From contig OY756957.1 of the NCBI GenBank assembly GCA_963580455.1, positions 20,377,001 to 20,441,000 on the forward strand: a DNA stretch of 64,000 nt. Direction: 5' to 3'. The DNA comes from Euonymus europaeus. Its lineage: Eukaryota > Streptophyta > Magnoliopsida > Celastrales > Celastraceae. The notes under the pieces were generated by a model. It made no database searches and had not been told where the DNA came from. It saw nothing but the letters and a program-made list of their open reading frames with translations. This document shows, piece by piece, positions 1-13,900 of this stretch (within the stretch, counting starts at the first letter, position 1; each line of letters begins with the position of its first letter). Position numbers and translations under genes: made by a program.

Positions 1-1905
1 GGCTTATTTTGAACCATATTGGTTGTTCGGTGTACACTTTTTAAAGTTATTTTATGTGAAATTTCACGAGCATAGACTTCATAGATTATTTTGTTGTCAA
101 AAGATCAACTTTCGTTCACAAACAGGTAAAACCATTAAAGGCTCCTCTCAGGACAGACTAGGGTTATTTCGAACAATCTAGGTTATTCGGTGTACACCTT
201 TTTTATAGTTATTTTATGTCAAATTTTACAACTATAGGCTTCGTAGATTGTTTCATCGCCAAAAGACTGACTTTCGTTCTAAAATAGGCAAAACCGTTAA
301 AAACTCCTCTAAGAATAGAGTTGGGTAATTCGGAACAATCTAGGTTGTTCGCTGTACAATTTTAATATTTATTTTATGTCAAATTTTAGGAGTATAGTCT
401 TCGTAGATTGTTTCGTTCCCAAACAACTAACTTTTGTTCACAAATAGGGAAAACTGTTAAAAGCAACTCTAAGGAGAGAGTTGGGCAATTCTGAAGCTAC
501 TATGTTGTTCGGTGTATATTTTTTATTGTTATTTTATGCCAAATTTTTCGGGTGTAGGCTTAGTACGTTGTTTTGTTGCCAAAATACCAACTTTTGTTCT
601 CAAATAGGCAAAACAGTTAAAATATCCTCTAATGAGAGAGTTGGTTTATTCTGAACCATCTAAGTTGTTCGATGTATATTTTTTATTGTTATTTTATATC
701 AAATTTTTCGAGTATGGGCGTAGTACATTGTTTAGTTGCCAAAAGATCAATTTTCGTTCTCAAATAAGCAAAACCGTTGAAACTCCTCTAATGAGAGAGT
801 TGGCTTATTTCAAACCATCTAGGCTGTTCGGTGTTCATTTCTTTAAAGTTATTTTATTTCAAATTTTTCGAGTATAGGCTTCATAGATTGTTTCGTTGTC
901 AAAAAACAATTTTTGTGTCAAAATTGCAAAACCGTTAAAAGGACTTCTAAGGAGAGAGTTGGGTAATTCCCAAACAGCAAGGTTGTTCATTGTACACTTT
1001 TTGTTGTTATTTTATGTTAAATTTTACGAGTATAGGCTTCGTAGACTGTTTCGTCGCCAAAAGACTGACTTTCGATCTCAAAAAGGTAAAATCGTTAAAA
1101 TCTTCTCTAAGGTGAGTGTTCGCTAATTCCAAACCATTTAGATTGTTCGGTTTACACCTTTTATTGTTATTTTATGTCAAATTTTACGAGTATAGGCTTT
1201 GTAGATTGTTTCATTGATAAAAAGGCCAACTTTCGATCTCAAAAAGGTAAAATCGTTAAAATCTTCTCTAAGGAGAGTGTTCGGTAATCCAAACCATTTA
1301 GATTGTTCGGTTTACACCTTTTATTGTTATTTTATGTCAAATTTTACGAGTATAGGCTTTGTAGATTGTTTCGTTGATAAAAAGACCAACTTTCGATTTC
1401 AAAAGGGTAAAATTGTTAAAATCTTCTCTAAGGAGAGTGTTCGGTAATTCCGAACCATTTAGGTTATTCGGTTTACACTTTTTATAGTTATATTTTGTCA
1501 AATTTTACGAGTATAGGGTTCGTAGGTTGTTTCGTTGCCAAAGGATCAACTTTCTTTGTCAAAAAGGCAAAACCGTTAAAAGCAACTCTAAAGAGAGAGT
1601 TGAGTAATTGTGAATCATCTAGGTTCTTCGGTGTATATACTTTTTATAGTTATTTTATGTCAATTTTTTTTTATTATAGGCATAGTAGATTGTTTCGTTG
1701 CCAAAAGACAAACTGTCGATTCAAATAGGTAAAACCGTTAAAAGCTCCTCTAATTAGAGAGTTGGCTTATTCCGAACCATCTTGGTTGTTCGGTGTACAC
1801 TTTTTAAAGTTATTTTATGTCAAAATTTACGAGTATAGGCTTCGTAGATTATGTCATTGCCAAAAGAACAACTTTCTTTCTCAAAGAACAAAACCATTAA
1901 AAGCT
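1..1905. repeat. Long-range satellite block, copy 1
   Basis: This run of about 12 monomers matches 20613-22515 monomer by monomer, at an offset that drifts only from 20612 to about 20606. Shared peculiarities include the word tatgtgaaat with gagcatagac in the first monomer, a monomer with gttgaaactcctc, a monomer with cccaaacagcaagg or cccaaacaacaagg, a run of monomers with the agagtgttcg variant, and taattagagag near the end. The match ends where copy 1 reads cttaggac and copy 2 reads ataagcat. The left end lies outside the window. Confidence 0.85.
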
Positions 1906-4900
1906 CCTCTTAGGACAGAGTTCAGGTATTTCTAACCATCTAGGTTGTTCGGTGTACACGTTTTATAGTTATTTTATGTCAAATTTTACGAGTAAAGATT
2001 CATAGATTGTTTCATTGCCAAAAGACCGACTTTCGTTCTTAAATAGGCAAAACCTTTAAAAGCTCCTTTAAGAATAGAGTTGTGTAATTCCGAACCATCT
2101 AGGTTGTTCACTGTACACTTTTTATAGTTATTTTATGTCAAATTTTAGGAGTATAGGCTTCGTATGTTGTTTCATTGCCAAAAGATCAACTTTCGTTCTC
2201 AAAAAAGTAAAACCGTTAAAAGCAACTCTAAAGAGAGAGTTTAGTAATTTTGAACCATCTAGGTTCTTCGGTGTATACTTTTTATTGTTATTTTATGTCA
2301 AACCGTTAAGAGCTCCTCTAATGAGAGTGGTTGCTTCTTCCGAACCATCTTGGTTGTTCGGTGTACACTTTTTGAAAAAATTTTAAGTCAAATTTTATGA
2401 GTATAGGTTTCGTAGATTATGTCGTTGCCAAAAGATCAATTTTCGATCTTAACTAGGCTAAACCTTCAAAAGCTCCTCTAAGGACAGACTTTGGTTATTT
2501 CGAACCATCTAGGTTGTTCGGTGTACATCTTTTATAGTTATTTTATGTCAAATTTTATGAGTATAGGCTTTGTAAATTGTTTCCTTGCCAAAAGAGCGAC
2601 TTTCGTTCTTAAATAGGCAAAACCATTAAAAGCTCCTCTAAGAATAGAGTTGGCTAATTTCGAACCATCCAGGGTGTTCGCTGTACACTTTTTATATTTA
2701 TTTTTTGTCAAATTTTAGGAGTATAGGATTTGTAGATTGTTTCATTGTCAAAAGACTATCTTTCGTTCACAAATAGGGAAAACCGTTAAAAGCAACTCTA
2801 AGGAGATAGTTGGGTAATTGTGAACCATCTAGGTTGTTCGGTTTATACTTTTTACTGTTATTTTATGCCAAATTTTTCGAGTATAGGCTTAGTACGTTGT
2901 TTCGTTGCCAAAATACCAAATTTCATTCTAAAAAAGGCAAAACCGTTAAAAGCACTTCTAATGAGAGAGTTGGCTAATTCCGAACCATTTAGGTTGTTCG
3001 TTGTACACCTTTTAAAGTTACTTTATGTAAAATTTTCAGAGCATAGTGTTTGCAGATTGTTTCGCTAACAAATGATCAACTTTCGTTCTCAAATAGGCAA
3101 AATCGTTAAAAGCTCCTCTAAGAAGAGAGTTGGGTAGTTTCGAACCATCTAGGTTGTTCGGCATATATGTTTTACTGCTTTTTATGTCAAATTTTACGAG
3201 TATAGGCTTCATAGATTTTTTTGTTGCCAAAAAAACCAACTTTTGTTCTTAAGCAGGTAAAACCGTTAAAAGCTTCTCTAAGGAGAGAGTTTGATAATTC
3301 CGATCCATCTAGCTTGTTTGGTTTACACTTTTTATAGTTATTTTATGTCAAATTTTACGAGTATAGGCTTCGTAGATTATTTTGTAGATAAAAAGACCAA
3401 CTTCCCATCTCAAACAAGTAAAACCGTTAAAAGCTTCTCTAAGGAGAGAGTTCGGTAATTGGGAACCATTTAGGTTGTTCGGTTTACACTTTTGATAGTT
3501 ATTTTATGTCAAATTTTACAAGTATAGGCTTCGTAAGTTTTTCCGTTGCCAAAAGATCAACTTTCGTTCTCAAATAGGCAAAACCGTTAAAAGCAACACT
3601 AAGGAGAGAGTTGGGTAATTCGAAACCATTTAGGTTGTCCGGTGTACACTTTTTATTGTTATTTTATGCAAATTTTACGAGTGTAGGCTTTATAGATTAT
3701 TTAGTTGCCAAAAGATGGACTTTCGTTCTCAAAGATGCAAAACCATTAAATGCTCCTCCAAGGACAAAGTTGGGTTATTTCGGACTATCTAGGTTGTTCG
3801 GTGTACGCCTTTTATAGTTATTTTATGTCAAATTTTACGAGTATAGATTCGTAGATTGTTTCCTTGCCAAAAGACCGACTTTCATTCTTAAGTAGGCAAA
3901 ATCTTTAAAAGCCCATCTAAGAATAGAGTTGGGTAATTCCGAACCATCTAGGTTGTTCGCTGTACACTTTTTTATAGTTATTTTGTGTCAAATTTTAGGA
4001 CTATAGGCTTCGTAGGTTGTTTCGTTGCCAAAATATCAACTTTCGTTCTCAAAAACGCAAAACCGTTGAAAGCAACAATAAAAAGAGAGTTGAGTAATTT
4101 TGAACCATCTAGATTCTTCGGTGTATACTTTTTATTGTTATTTTATGTCAAATTTTTTGAGTATAGGCTTATAGATTGTTTCATTGCAAAAAAACCAACT
4201 TTCATTCTCAAATAGGCAAAACAGTTAAAAGCTCCTCTAATGAGAGAGTTGGCTTCTTCCAAACCACCTCGGTTATTCGGTTTAAACTTTTTAAAGTTAT
4301 CTTATGACAAATTACGAGTATTGGCTTCCTAGATTATTTTGTTTGCCAAAAAATCAACTTTCGTTCTCAAAGAAGTAGAACCTTTAAAAGCTCCTCTGAG
4401 GACAGAGTGGGGTTATTTCGAACCATATAGGTTGTTCGGTGTATACTTTTTAATGTTATTTTAAGCCAAAATTTTCGAGTATAGTCTTAGTACGTTGTTT
4501 CTCTGCCAAAATACCAACTTTCGTTCTGAGAAAGGTAAAACCATTAAAAGCTCCTCTAATGAGAGGGTTGGCTTATTCCGAACCATCTACGTTGTTCAGT
4601 GTATACTTTTGATTGTTATTTTATGTCAAATTTTTCGAGTATAGGGCTTAGTACATTGTTTCGTTGCCAAAAGACCAACTTTCGTTCTCAAATTTGCAAA
4701 TCTGTTAAAAGATCCTCTAATGGGGGAGTTGGCTTATTACGAACCATCTAGGTCGTTTGGTGTACATTTTTTAAAGTTATTTTATTTTAGAATTTTCAAG
4801 TATAGGCTTCGTAGATTGTTGCGTTGTTAAAAGACCAACTTTCATGTCCAAATTGGTAAAACCGTTAAAAGCACTTCTAAGGAGAGAGTTGGGTAATTCC

Positions 4901-7900
4901 CAAACAGCAAGGTTGTTCGTTATACAAATTTTGTTGTTATTTTATGTCAAATTTTATGAGTATATGCTTCATAGATTGTTTCATTGCCAAAAGACCAACT
5001 TTCGTTCCCAAATAGGCAAAGTCGTTAAAAGCACTTCGAATGAGAGAGTTGGCTTATTCCGAACCATCTACGTTGTTCGGTGTACATTTTTTAAAGTTAT
5101 TTTATGTAAAATTTTACAAGTATAGGGTTCGTAGATTGTTTCACTGCCAAAAGACCAACTATCGTTCTCAAACAGGCAAACCCATTAAAAGCTTTTCTAA
5201 GAAGAGAGTTGGGCAATTTCGAACCATCTAGATTGTTCGGCGTATACTTTTTACTGTTTTTTATGTCAAATTTTATGAGTATAGGCTTCATAGATTGTTT
5301 TATTGCCAAAGAGAATAACTTTCGTTCTCAAACAGGTAAAACTGTTAAAAGCTTCTCTAAGGAGAGAGTTAGATAATTCCGAACCATTTAGATTGTTCAG
5401 TTTACACCTTTGATAGTTATTTTATGTCAAATTTTACAAGTATAGGCTTCGTAGATTGTTTTGTTGATAAAAAGACAAACTTTCGATCTCAAAAAGGAAA
5501 ACCGTTAAAATCTTCTCTATGGAGAGAGTTCGGTAATTCTGAACCATTTAGATTGTTCAGTTTACACTTTTTATAGTTATTTTTAGTCAAATTTTACGAG
5601 TATAGGCTTCGTAGGTTGTTTCGTTGACAAAAGATCAACTTTTGTTCCCAAAAAGGCAAAACCGTTAAAAGCAACACTAAGGAGAGAGTTGAGTAATTTT
5701 GAACCATCTAGGTCGATCGGTGTATACTTTTTATTATTATTTCATGTCAAATTTTTTAAGTATAGGCTTAGTAGATTATTTCATTGCTAAAAGTCCAACT
5801 TTCGTTCTCAAATAGGCAAAACCGTTAAAAACTCCTCTAATGAGAGAGTTGGCTTATTCCAAACCATCTTGGTTATTCGGTGTACACTTTTTATGTTATC
5901 TTATGTCAAATTTTACGAGTATAGGCTTCTTAGATTATTTTGTTGCCAAAAGATCAACTTTCGTTATCAAAGAGGCAAAACCTTTAAAAGCTCCTCTAAG
6001 GACAGAGTTGGGTTATTTCGAACCATCTAGGTTGTTCGGTGTACATCTTTTATTGTTATTTGATGTCAATTTTTACGTGTATAGCCTTTGTAGATTGTTT
6101 CATTGCAAAAAGACCGACTTTCGTTCTTAAATAGGCAAAACCGTTAAAAGCTCTTCTAAGAATAGAGTTGGGTAATTCCGAACCATCTAGGTTTCTCGCT
6201 GTACACTTTTTATAGTTATTTTATGTCAAATTTTAGGAGTATAGGGTTCGTAAATTGTTTCGTTGCCAAAAGACTAACTTTCGTTCACGAATAGAGAAAA
6301 CCGTTGCAGGCAACTCTAAGAAGATAGTTGGGTAATTCTGAACCATCTAGATTGTTCGGTGTATAATTTTTATTGTTATTTTATGCCAAAATTTTCGAGT
6401 ATAGGCTTAGTATGTTGTTTCTCTGCCAAAATACCAACTTTCGTTCTCAAAAAGGCAAAACCGTTAAAAGCTCCTCTAATGAGACGGTTGGCTTATTCAG
6501 AACCATCTACGTTGTTCGGTGTGTACTTTTTATTGTTATTTTATGTCAAATTTTTTACTATAGGCTTAGTACATTGTTTCGTTGCAAAAAAATCAACTTT
6601 TTCTCTTAAATAGGCAAAACCGTTAAAAGCTCCTCTTATGAGAGAGTTGGCTTATTCCGAACCATCTAGGTTGTTCGGTGTCTATTTTTTATTGTTATTT
6701 TATGTCAATTTTTTTGAGAATAGGCTTAGTACATTTTTTCGTTGCCAAAAGACCAACTTTCGTTCTCAAATAGGCAACCGTTAAAAGTTCCTGTAATGAG
6801 GGAGTTGACTTATTAAGAACCATCTATGTTGTTCGGCGTACACTTTTAACGTTATTTTATTTCAAATTTTTCGAGTACAGGCTTCATAGATTGTTTCGTT
6901 GCCAAAAAGACCAACTTTCATTCTCATACAGGTAAAACCGTTAAAAGCTTCTCTAAGGAGAGTTTGATAATTCCGAACCATCTAGGTTTTCGGTTTACAC
7001 TTTTTATAGTTATTTTATGTCAAATCTTAAGAGTATAGGCTTCGTAGATTCTTTTTCTGATAAAAGACAAACTTTCGATCTCAAACAGGTAAAAACGTTA
7101 AAAGCTTTTCTAAGGAGAGAGCTCGGTAATTCCGAACCATCTAGGTTGTTCGCTGTACAATTTTTATAGTTATTTTATGTCAAATTTTAGGAGTATAGGC
7201 TTGGTTGGTTGTTTCTTTGCCAAAAGATCAACTTTCGTTCTCAAAAAGGTAAAACCGTTAAAAGCAACTCTAAAGAGAGAGTTCAGTAATTTTGAACAAT
7301 ATAGGTTGTCCGGTTTACATTTTTTATAGTTATTTTGTGTCAAATTTTATGTGTATGGGCTTCCTAGATTGTTTTGTTGATAAAAGGACCAACTTTCGTT
7401 CTCAAATAGGCAAAACCGTTAAAAATCCTCTAATGAGAAAGCTGGATTTTTCCTGAACCATCTTGGTTGTTCGATGTACACTTTTTAAAGTTATTTTATG
7501 TCAAATTTTACGAGTATAGGCTTCGTAGATTATTTTGTTGTCAAAAGATCAACTTTAGTTCTCAAAGAGGCAAAACCTTTAAAAGCTCCTCTAAGGACAG
7601 AGTTGGGTTATTTCGAACCATCTAGGTTGTTCGGGGTACACCATTTATAGTTATTTTATGTCAAATTTTACGAGTGTAGGCTTCGTAGATTGTTTCCTTG
7701 CCAAAACACCGACTTTCGTTCTTAAATAGTCATAACCGTTAAAAGCTCATCTAATAGTAGAGTTGGGTAATTCCAAACCATCTAGGTTGTTCGCTGTACA
7801 ATTTTTATAGTTATTTTATGTCAAATTTTAGGACTATAGGCTTCGTAAATTGTTTCTTTGCCAAATGACCGACTTTCATTCTTAAATAGTCAAAACCGTT

Positions 7901-10900
7901 AAAAGCTCCTCTAAGAGTAGAGTTGGGTAATTCCGAACCATCTAGGTTGTTCGCTGTACACTTTTTACAGTTATTTTATGTCAAATTTTTTGAGTATAGG
8001 CTTCGTAGATTGTTTCGTTGCCAAAAGACTAACTTTCTTTCACAAATAGGGAAAATCGTTAAATGCGACTCTAAGGAGATATATGGGTGATTTTGAACCA
8101 TCTAGATTGTTCAGTGTATACTTTTTATTTTTATTTTATGTCAAATTTTTCAAGTATATGCGTAATAAGTTGTTTCGTTGCTAAAATACCAACTTTCGTT
8201 CTCAAAAGGGCAAAACCCTTAAAAGCACCTCTAATGAGAGAGTTGGCTTATTCTGAACCATCTATGTTGTTCGGAATATACTTTTTATTGTTATTTTATG
8301 TCAAATTTTTCGAGTATCAGCTTAGTACATTGTTTTATTACCAAAAGGCCAACTTTCGTTCTCAAATGGGCAAAACCGTTAAAAGCTCCTCTAATGAGGG
8401 AGTTGGCTTATTCCGAACCATCTAGGTTGTTCGGTGTACATTTTTTGAAGTTATTTTATGTCAAATTTTTCGAGTATAGGCTGAGTACATTGTTTCGTTG
8501 CCAAAAGAACAACTTTCGTTCTCAAATAGGCAAAATCGTTAAAACTCCTCTAATGAGAGAGTTGGCTTATCCCGAACCATCTAGGTTGTTTGGTGTACAT
8601 TGTTAAAGTTATTTTATTTCAAATTGTTCGAGTATAGGCTTCTTAGATTATTTCGTTGTGAAAAGATCAACTTTCGTGTCCAAATCGGCAAAACCGTTAA
8701 AAGCACTTTTAAAGAGAGAGTTGGGTAGTTCCCAAACATCTAGGTTGTTCGGTGTATAATTTTTATTGTTATTTTATTTCAATTTTTATGAGTATAGACT
8801 TCGTAGATTGTCTCATTGCGAAAATATCAACTTTCGTTCTCAAATAGGCAAAACCGTTAAAAGCAACTCTAAGGAGAGAGTTGGGTAATTCCGAACCATT
8901 TAGGTTGTCCCGTGTACACTATTTATTGTTATTTTTTGACAAATTTTACCAGTATAGGCTACGTAGATTGTATCGTAGCCAAAAGACCAACTTTCGTTCT
9001 CAAATAGGCAAAACCGTTAAAAGCTACTCTAATGAGAGAGTTGGCTTATTCCGAACCATCTAGGTTGTTTAGTGTATACTTTTAAAAGTTATTTTATGTA
9101 AAATTTTATGAGTATAGGGCTCGTAGATTGATAATTCCGAACCATCTAGGTTTTCGGTTTACACTTTTTATAGTTATTTTATGTCAAATTTTACGAGTAT
9201 AGGCTTCGAAGATTGTTTTTTTGCCAAAAGACCAACTTTCATTTCCCAATATGCAAAACCATTAAAGGTTACTCACAGTATAGAGTTGGCTAATTCTGAA
9301 TGATCTTGGTTGTCCGGTGTACATCTTTTATTGTTGTTCTATGTCCAATTTTGTGAGTATAGGATTTATAGATTGTTTCGTTGCCACAAGACCAACTTTC
9401 GTTCTTAAATAGGCAAAATCGTTAAAGGGTTTTCTAATGAGAGAGTTGGGTTATTGCGAACCATCAAGGATGTTTGGCGTACAATTTTTATAGTTATTTT
9501 ATTTCACATTTGACGAGTATAGAGTTTGTAGATTGTTTCATTGCCAAAAGACCAACACTCGTTCTCAAATAAGCAAAATCGTTAAAAGCTCCTCTAATTA
9601 TAGAGTTGCCTTATTCTGAACCATCTAGGTTGTTCAGTGTACACTTTTTATTGTTATTTTATGTTAATATTTAGGTGTATAGGCTTCGTAGATTGTTTCG
9701 TTGTCAAAAGACCGGCTTTCTTTTCTTAAATAGACAAAACTGTTAAAAGCTCCTCTAAGAGTAGAGTTGGGTAATTCTGAACCATCTAGGTTGTCCCGTG
9801 TACACTTTTTATCGTAATTTATGTCAAATTTTACGAGTATAGGCTTCGTATATTGTTTTGTTGTCAAAAGACCAACTTTCGTTCTCAAACAGGTAAAACC
9901 GTTAAAAGCTTCTCTAAGGAGGGAGTTCGATAATTCCGAACCATCTAGGTTGTTTGGTTTACTCTTTTTATAATTATTTTATGTCAAATTTTACGAGTAT
10001 AGGCTTCGTAGGTTCTTTCGTTGCCAAAAGATCAACTTTCGTTTTCAAATAGGCAAAATCGTTAAAAGCAACTCTGAGAAGAGAGTTGGGTATTTCCGAA
10101 CCATCTAGCTTCTTCGGTGTATAAATTTTACTGTTATTTGATGTCAAATTTTTTATGTATTGGCTTAGTAAATTGTTTCGTTGCCAAAGGACCGACTTTC
10201 GTTCTCAAATAGGCAAAACTGTTAAAAACTCCTCCAATGAGAGAGTTGGCTTATTCCGAACCATATAGGTTGTTCGGTGTACACTTTTTAAAGTTATTTT
10301 ATGTCAAATTTGACGAGTATAGACTTCGTAGATTGTTTCGTTGCCAAAATACCATCTTTCATTGTCAAATAGGCAAAACCATTAAATCTTCTCTATGGAC
10401 AGAATTGGGTTATTTCGAACCATCTGGGTTGTTCGACGTACACTTTTTATTGTTATTTTAGTATAGGCTTTGTAGATTGTTTCGCTACCGAAAGACCAAC
10501 TTTTATTCTTAAATAAGTAAAACCGTTAAAAGGAACTCTAAGGACAGAGTTGCCTTCTTCCGAACCATCTAGGTTGTCTTTGTATACACTTTTTAATATT
10601 ATTTTATGTCAAATTTTATGAGTGTAGACTTCGTAGATTGTTTCGTTGCCAAAAGACCAACTTTCGTTCCCAAATAGGCAAAACCGTTAAAAACTCCACG
10701 AAGAAGAGAGTTGGGTAATTTTGAACCATCTAGGTTGTTCATTGTGTACATTTTATTGTTATTTTATGTCAAATTTTACGAGTAAAGGCTTCGTAGATTG
10801 TTTCGTTGTCAAAAGACCAACTTTCGTTCTCAAAATAGGCAAAAATGTTAAAAGCTCCTCTAATGAGAGAGTTGGTTTATTTTGAACCATCTAGGTTTTT

Positions 10901-13900
10901 TGGGGTACACATTTTAGACTTATTTAATGTCAAATTTTACGAATATAGGCATAGTACGTTGTTTCGTTGCCAAAGTACCAACTTTCGTTCTCAAATAAGC
11001 AAAATCGTTAAAAGTTCCTCTAATGTGAGAGTTACCTTATTCCAAACCATCTACGTTGTTCTGTGTATACTTCTTATTGTTACTTTAAGTAAAAAAATTT
11101 GAGTATAGGCTTAGTACATTGGTTCGTTTCCAAAAGACCAACTTTCCTTCTCAATTATGCAAAACCGTTAAAAGGTCCTCTAATGAGAGAGTTAGCTTAT
11201 TCCGAACCATCTAGGTTGTTCGGTATACATTTTTTAAAGTTAGTTGATGTCAAATTTTAGGAGTATAGGCTTCGTAGATTGTTCGTTGTAAAAAAGACCA
11301 ACTTTCGTGTCCAGACAGGCAAAATCGTTAAAAGCACTTCTAAGGAGAGATTTAGGAAATTCCCAAATATCTAGGTTGTTCAGTGTATACTTTTTATTGT
11401 TATTTTATGTCAAATTTTATGAGTATAGGCTTCGTAGATGATTTCGTTGTCAAAAGACCAACTTTCGTTCTCAAATAGGCAAAATCGTTAAAACCAACTC
11501 TAAGAAGAGAGTTGGGTATTTCCGAACCATCTAGGTTGTCCGGTGTACACATTTTATTGATATTTTATATCAAATTTTACGAGTATTGGATTCGTAGATG
11601 GTTTCGTTGCCAAAAAACTTTCTTTATGAAATATGCAAAACCGTTAAGAGCAACTCTAAGGAGAGAGTTGGGTAATTCCGAACCATCTAGGTTGCTCAGT
11701 GTATTTTTTGTTGTTAATTTATTTCAATTTTTTGGTGTATAGGTTTAGTACGTTATTTTGTTGCAAAAACACCAACTTTCGTTCTCAAATATGTGAAACC
11801 GTTAAAAGCTCCCCTAGTGAGAGAGTTGGGTTATTACGAACCATCTAGGTTGTTCGGTGTACATTTTTTAAAGTTATTTTATGTAAAATTTAACAAGAAT
11901 AGGCTTCGTAGATCGTTTCGTTGCCAAAAAACTTTCTTTCTCAAATAGGCAAAACCATTAAAGGCAAATCTAAGGAGAGAGTTGGTAATTCTGAACCATC
12001 TAGGTTGTTTGTTGTATACCTTTTATAGTTATTTTATGTCAAATTTTACGAGTATAGGCTTCGTAGATTTTTTTTGTTGGAAAAAAGACCAACTTTCATT
12101 CTCAAATAGGAAAAACCGTTAAAAGCTTCTCAAATAGGAGAGTTTGGTAATTTCGAACTATCTAGATTGTTCGATTTACAATTTTTATAGTTATGTTATG
12201 TCACATTTGACGGGTATAGAGTTTGTAGATTGTTTCATTGGCAAAAGATCAACTCTCATTCTCAAATAAGCAAAACTGTTAAAAGCTCCTCTAATGAGAG
12301 AGTTGCCTTATTTCGAACCATCTAGGTTGTTCGGTGTACACTTCTTATTGTTATTTTATGTCAAATTTTACAAGTATAGGCTTTCTAGATTGTTTCCTTG
12401 CCAAAAGACTAGCTTTTGTTCTTAAATATGCAAAACTGTTAAAAGCTCCTCTAAGAATAAAGTTAATTAATTCTGAACTATCTAGGTCGTTCGCTGTACA
12501 CCTTTTATAGTTATTTTATGTCAAATTTTAGGAGTATAACATTCGTAGATTGTTTCGTTATCAAGAGACTAATATTCGTTCTCAAATTGGGGAAACCGTT
12601 AAAAGCAAATCTAAGGAGAGAGTTGGGTAAATCTAAACCATCTAGGTTGTTTGGTGTATACTTTTTTGAGAACTTTTGTTCTCAAATAGAAAAATTGTTA
12701 AAAGCTCCTCCAATGAAAGAGTTGGCTTATTCCAAACCATCTAGGTTGTTCGGTGTACATTTTTTAAAGTTATTTATGTCAAATTTTACGAGTATAGGCT
12801 TCGTAGATTGTTTCGTTGTTAAAAGACAAACTTTCATGTCCAAATTGGCAAAACCGTTAAAAGCAGTTCTAAGGAGAGATTTAGGTAATTTCCAAATATC
12901 TAGATTGTTCTGTGTACACTTTTTATTGTTATTTTATTTCAAATTTTATGAGTATTGGCTTCGTAGATTGTTTCGTTGCCAAAACACCAACTTTCATTTC
13001 CCAATAGGCAAAACCATTAAAAGCTATTCACAGAAGAGAGTTGGGTAATTCCGAACGATCTTGGTTGTTCGGTGTACACTTTTTATTGTTGTTCTATGTC
13101 AAATTTTATGAGTATAGGATTTGTAGATTATTTCGTTGCCAAAAGACCAAATTTCATTCTTAAATAGGCAAAATCGTTAAAAGCTTCTCTAATGAGAGAG
13201 GTGGGTTATTGCGAACCATCTAGGTTGTTCGGCGTTCAATTTTTATAGTTATTTTATGTCAGATTTAACGAGTATAGAGTTTGTAGATTGTTTCCTTGCT
13301 AAGAGACCAACTCTCGTTTTCAAATAGGCAAAACCATTAAAAGCTGCTCTAATGAGAGAGTTGCCTTATTCCGATCCATCTAGCTTGTTCGGTGTACAAT
13401 TTTTATAGTTATTTTATCTTGAATTTTACGAGTATAAGCTTTCTAGATTGTTTCGTTGCCAAAAGACCGGCTTTCGTTCTTAAGTAGGCAAAACTGTTAA
13501 AAGCTCCTCTAAGAATAGAGTTGGGTAATTTTGAACTATCTAGGTTATTCGCTGTACACCTTTTATAGTAATTTTATGTCAAATTTTAGGAGTATAGCCT
13601 TCGTAGATTGTTTTGTTATCAAAAGATTAACATTCGTTCCCAAATTGGGAAAACTGTTAAAAGCAACTATAAGGAGAGAGTTGGGTAAATCTAAACCATC
13701 TAGGTTGTTTGGTTTATACTTTTATTTTTCGTTATTTTACGTCAAATTTTTCAAGCATAGGCTTAACACATTGTTTCGTTGCAAAAAGACCAACTTTCGT
13801 TCCTAAATAGGAAAAACCGTTAAAAGCTCCTCTAATGAGAGAGTTGGCTTATTCAGAACCATCTAGGTTGTTCGGTGTATACTTTTTATTGTTATTTTAT

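Noticed and set aside
3036..3239. Reverse-strand ORFs in the satellite (KQSTKPILVKFDIK type)
   Set aside because: These are antisense readings of the same monomers and recur only because the DNA does.
12518..13048. Forward ORFs in the satellite (up to 176 codons) with a recurring peptide such as SRLFGVHFLLLFYVKF
   Set aside because: They follow from a monomer with few stops in two forward frames. Because 160 is not a multiple of 3, the frame changes every monomer, so the apparent repeats alternate between different readings. Starts are arbitrary and no codon-level conservation is evident.
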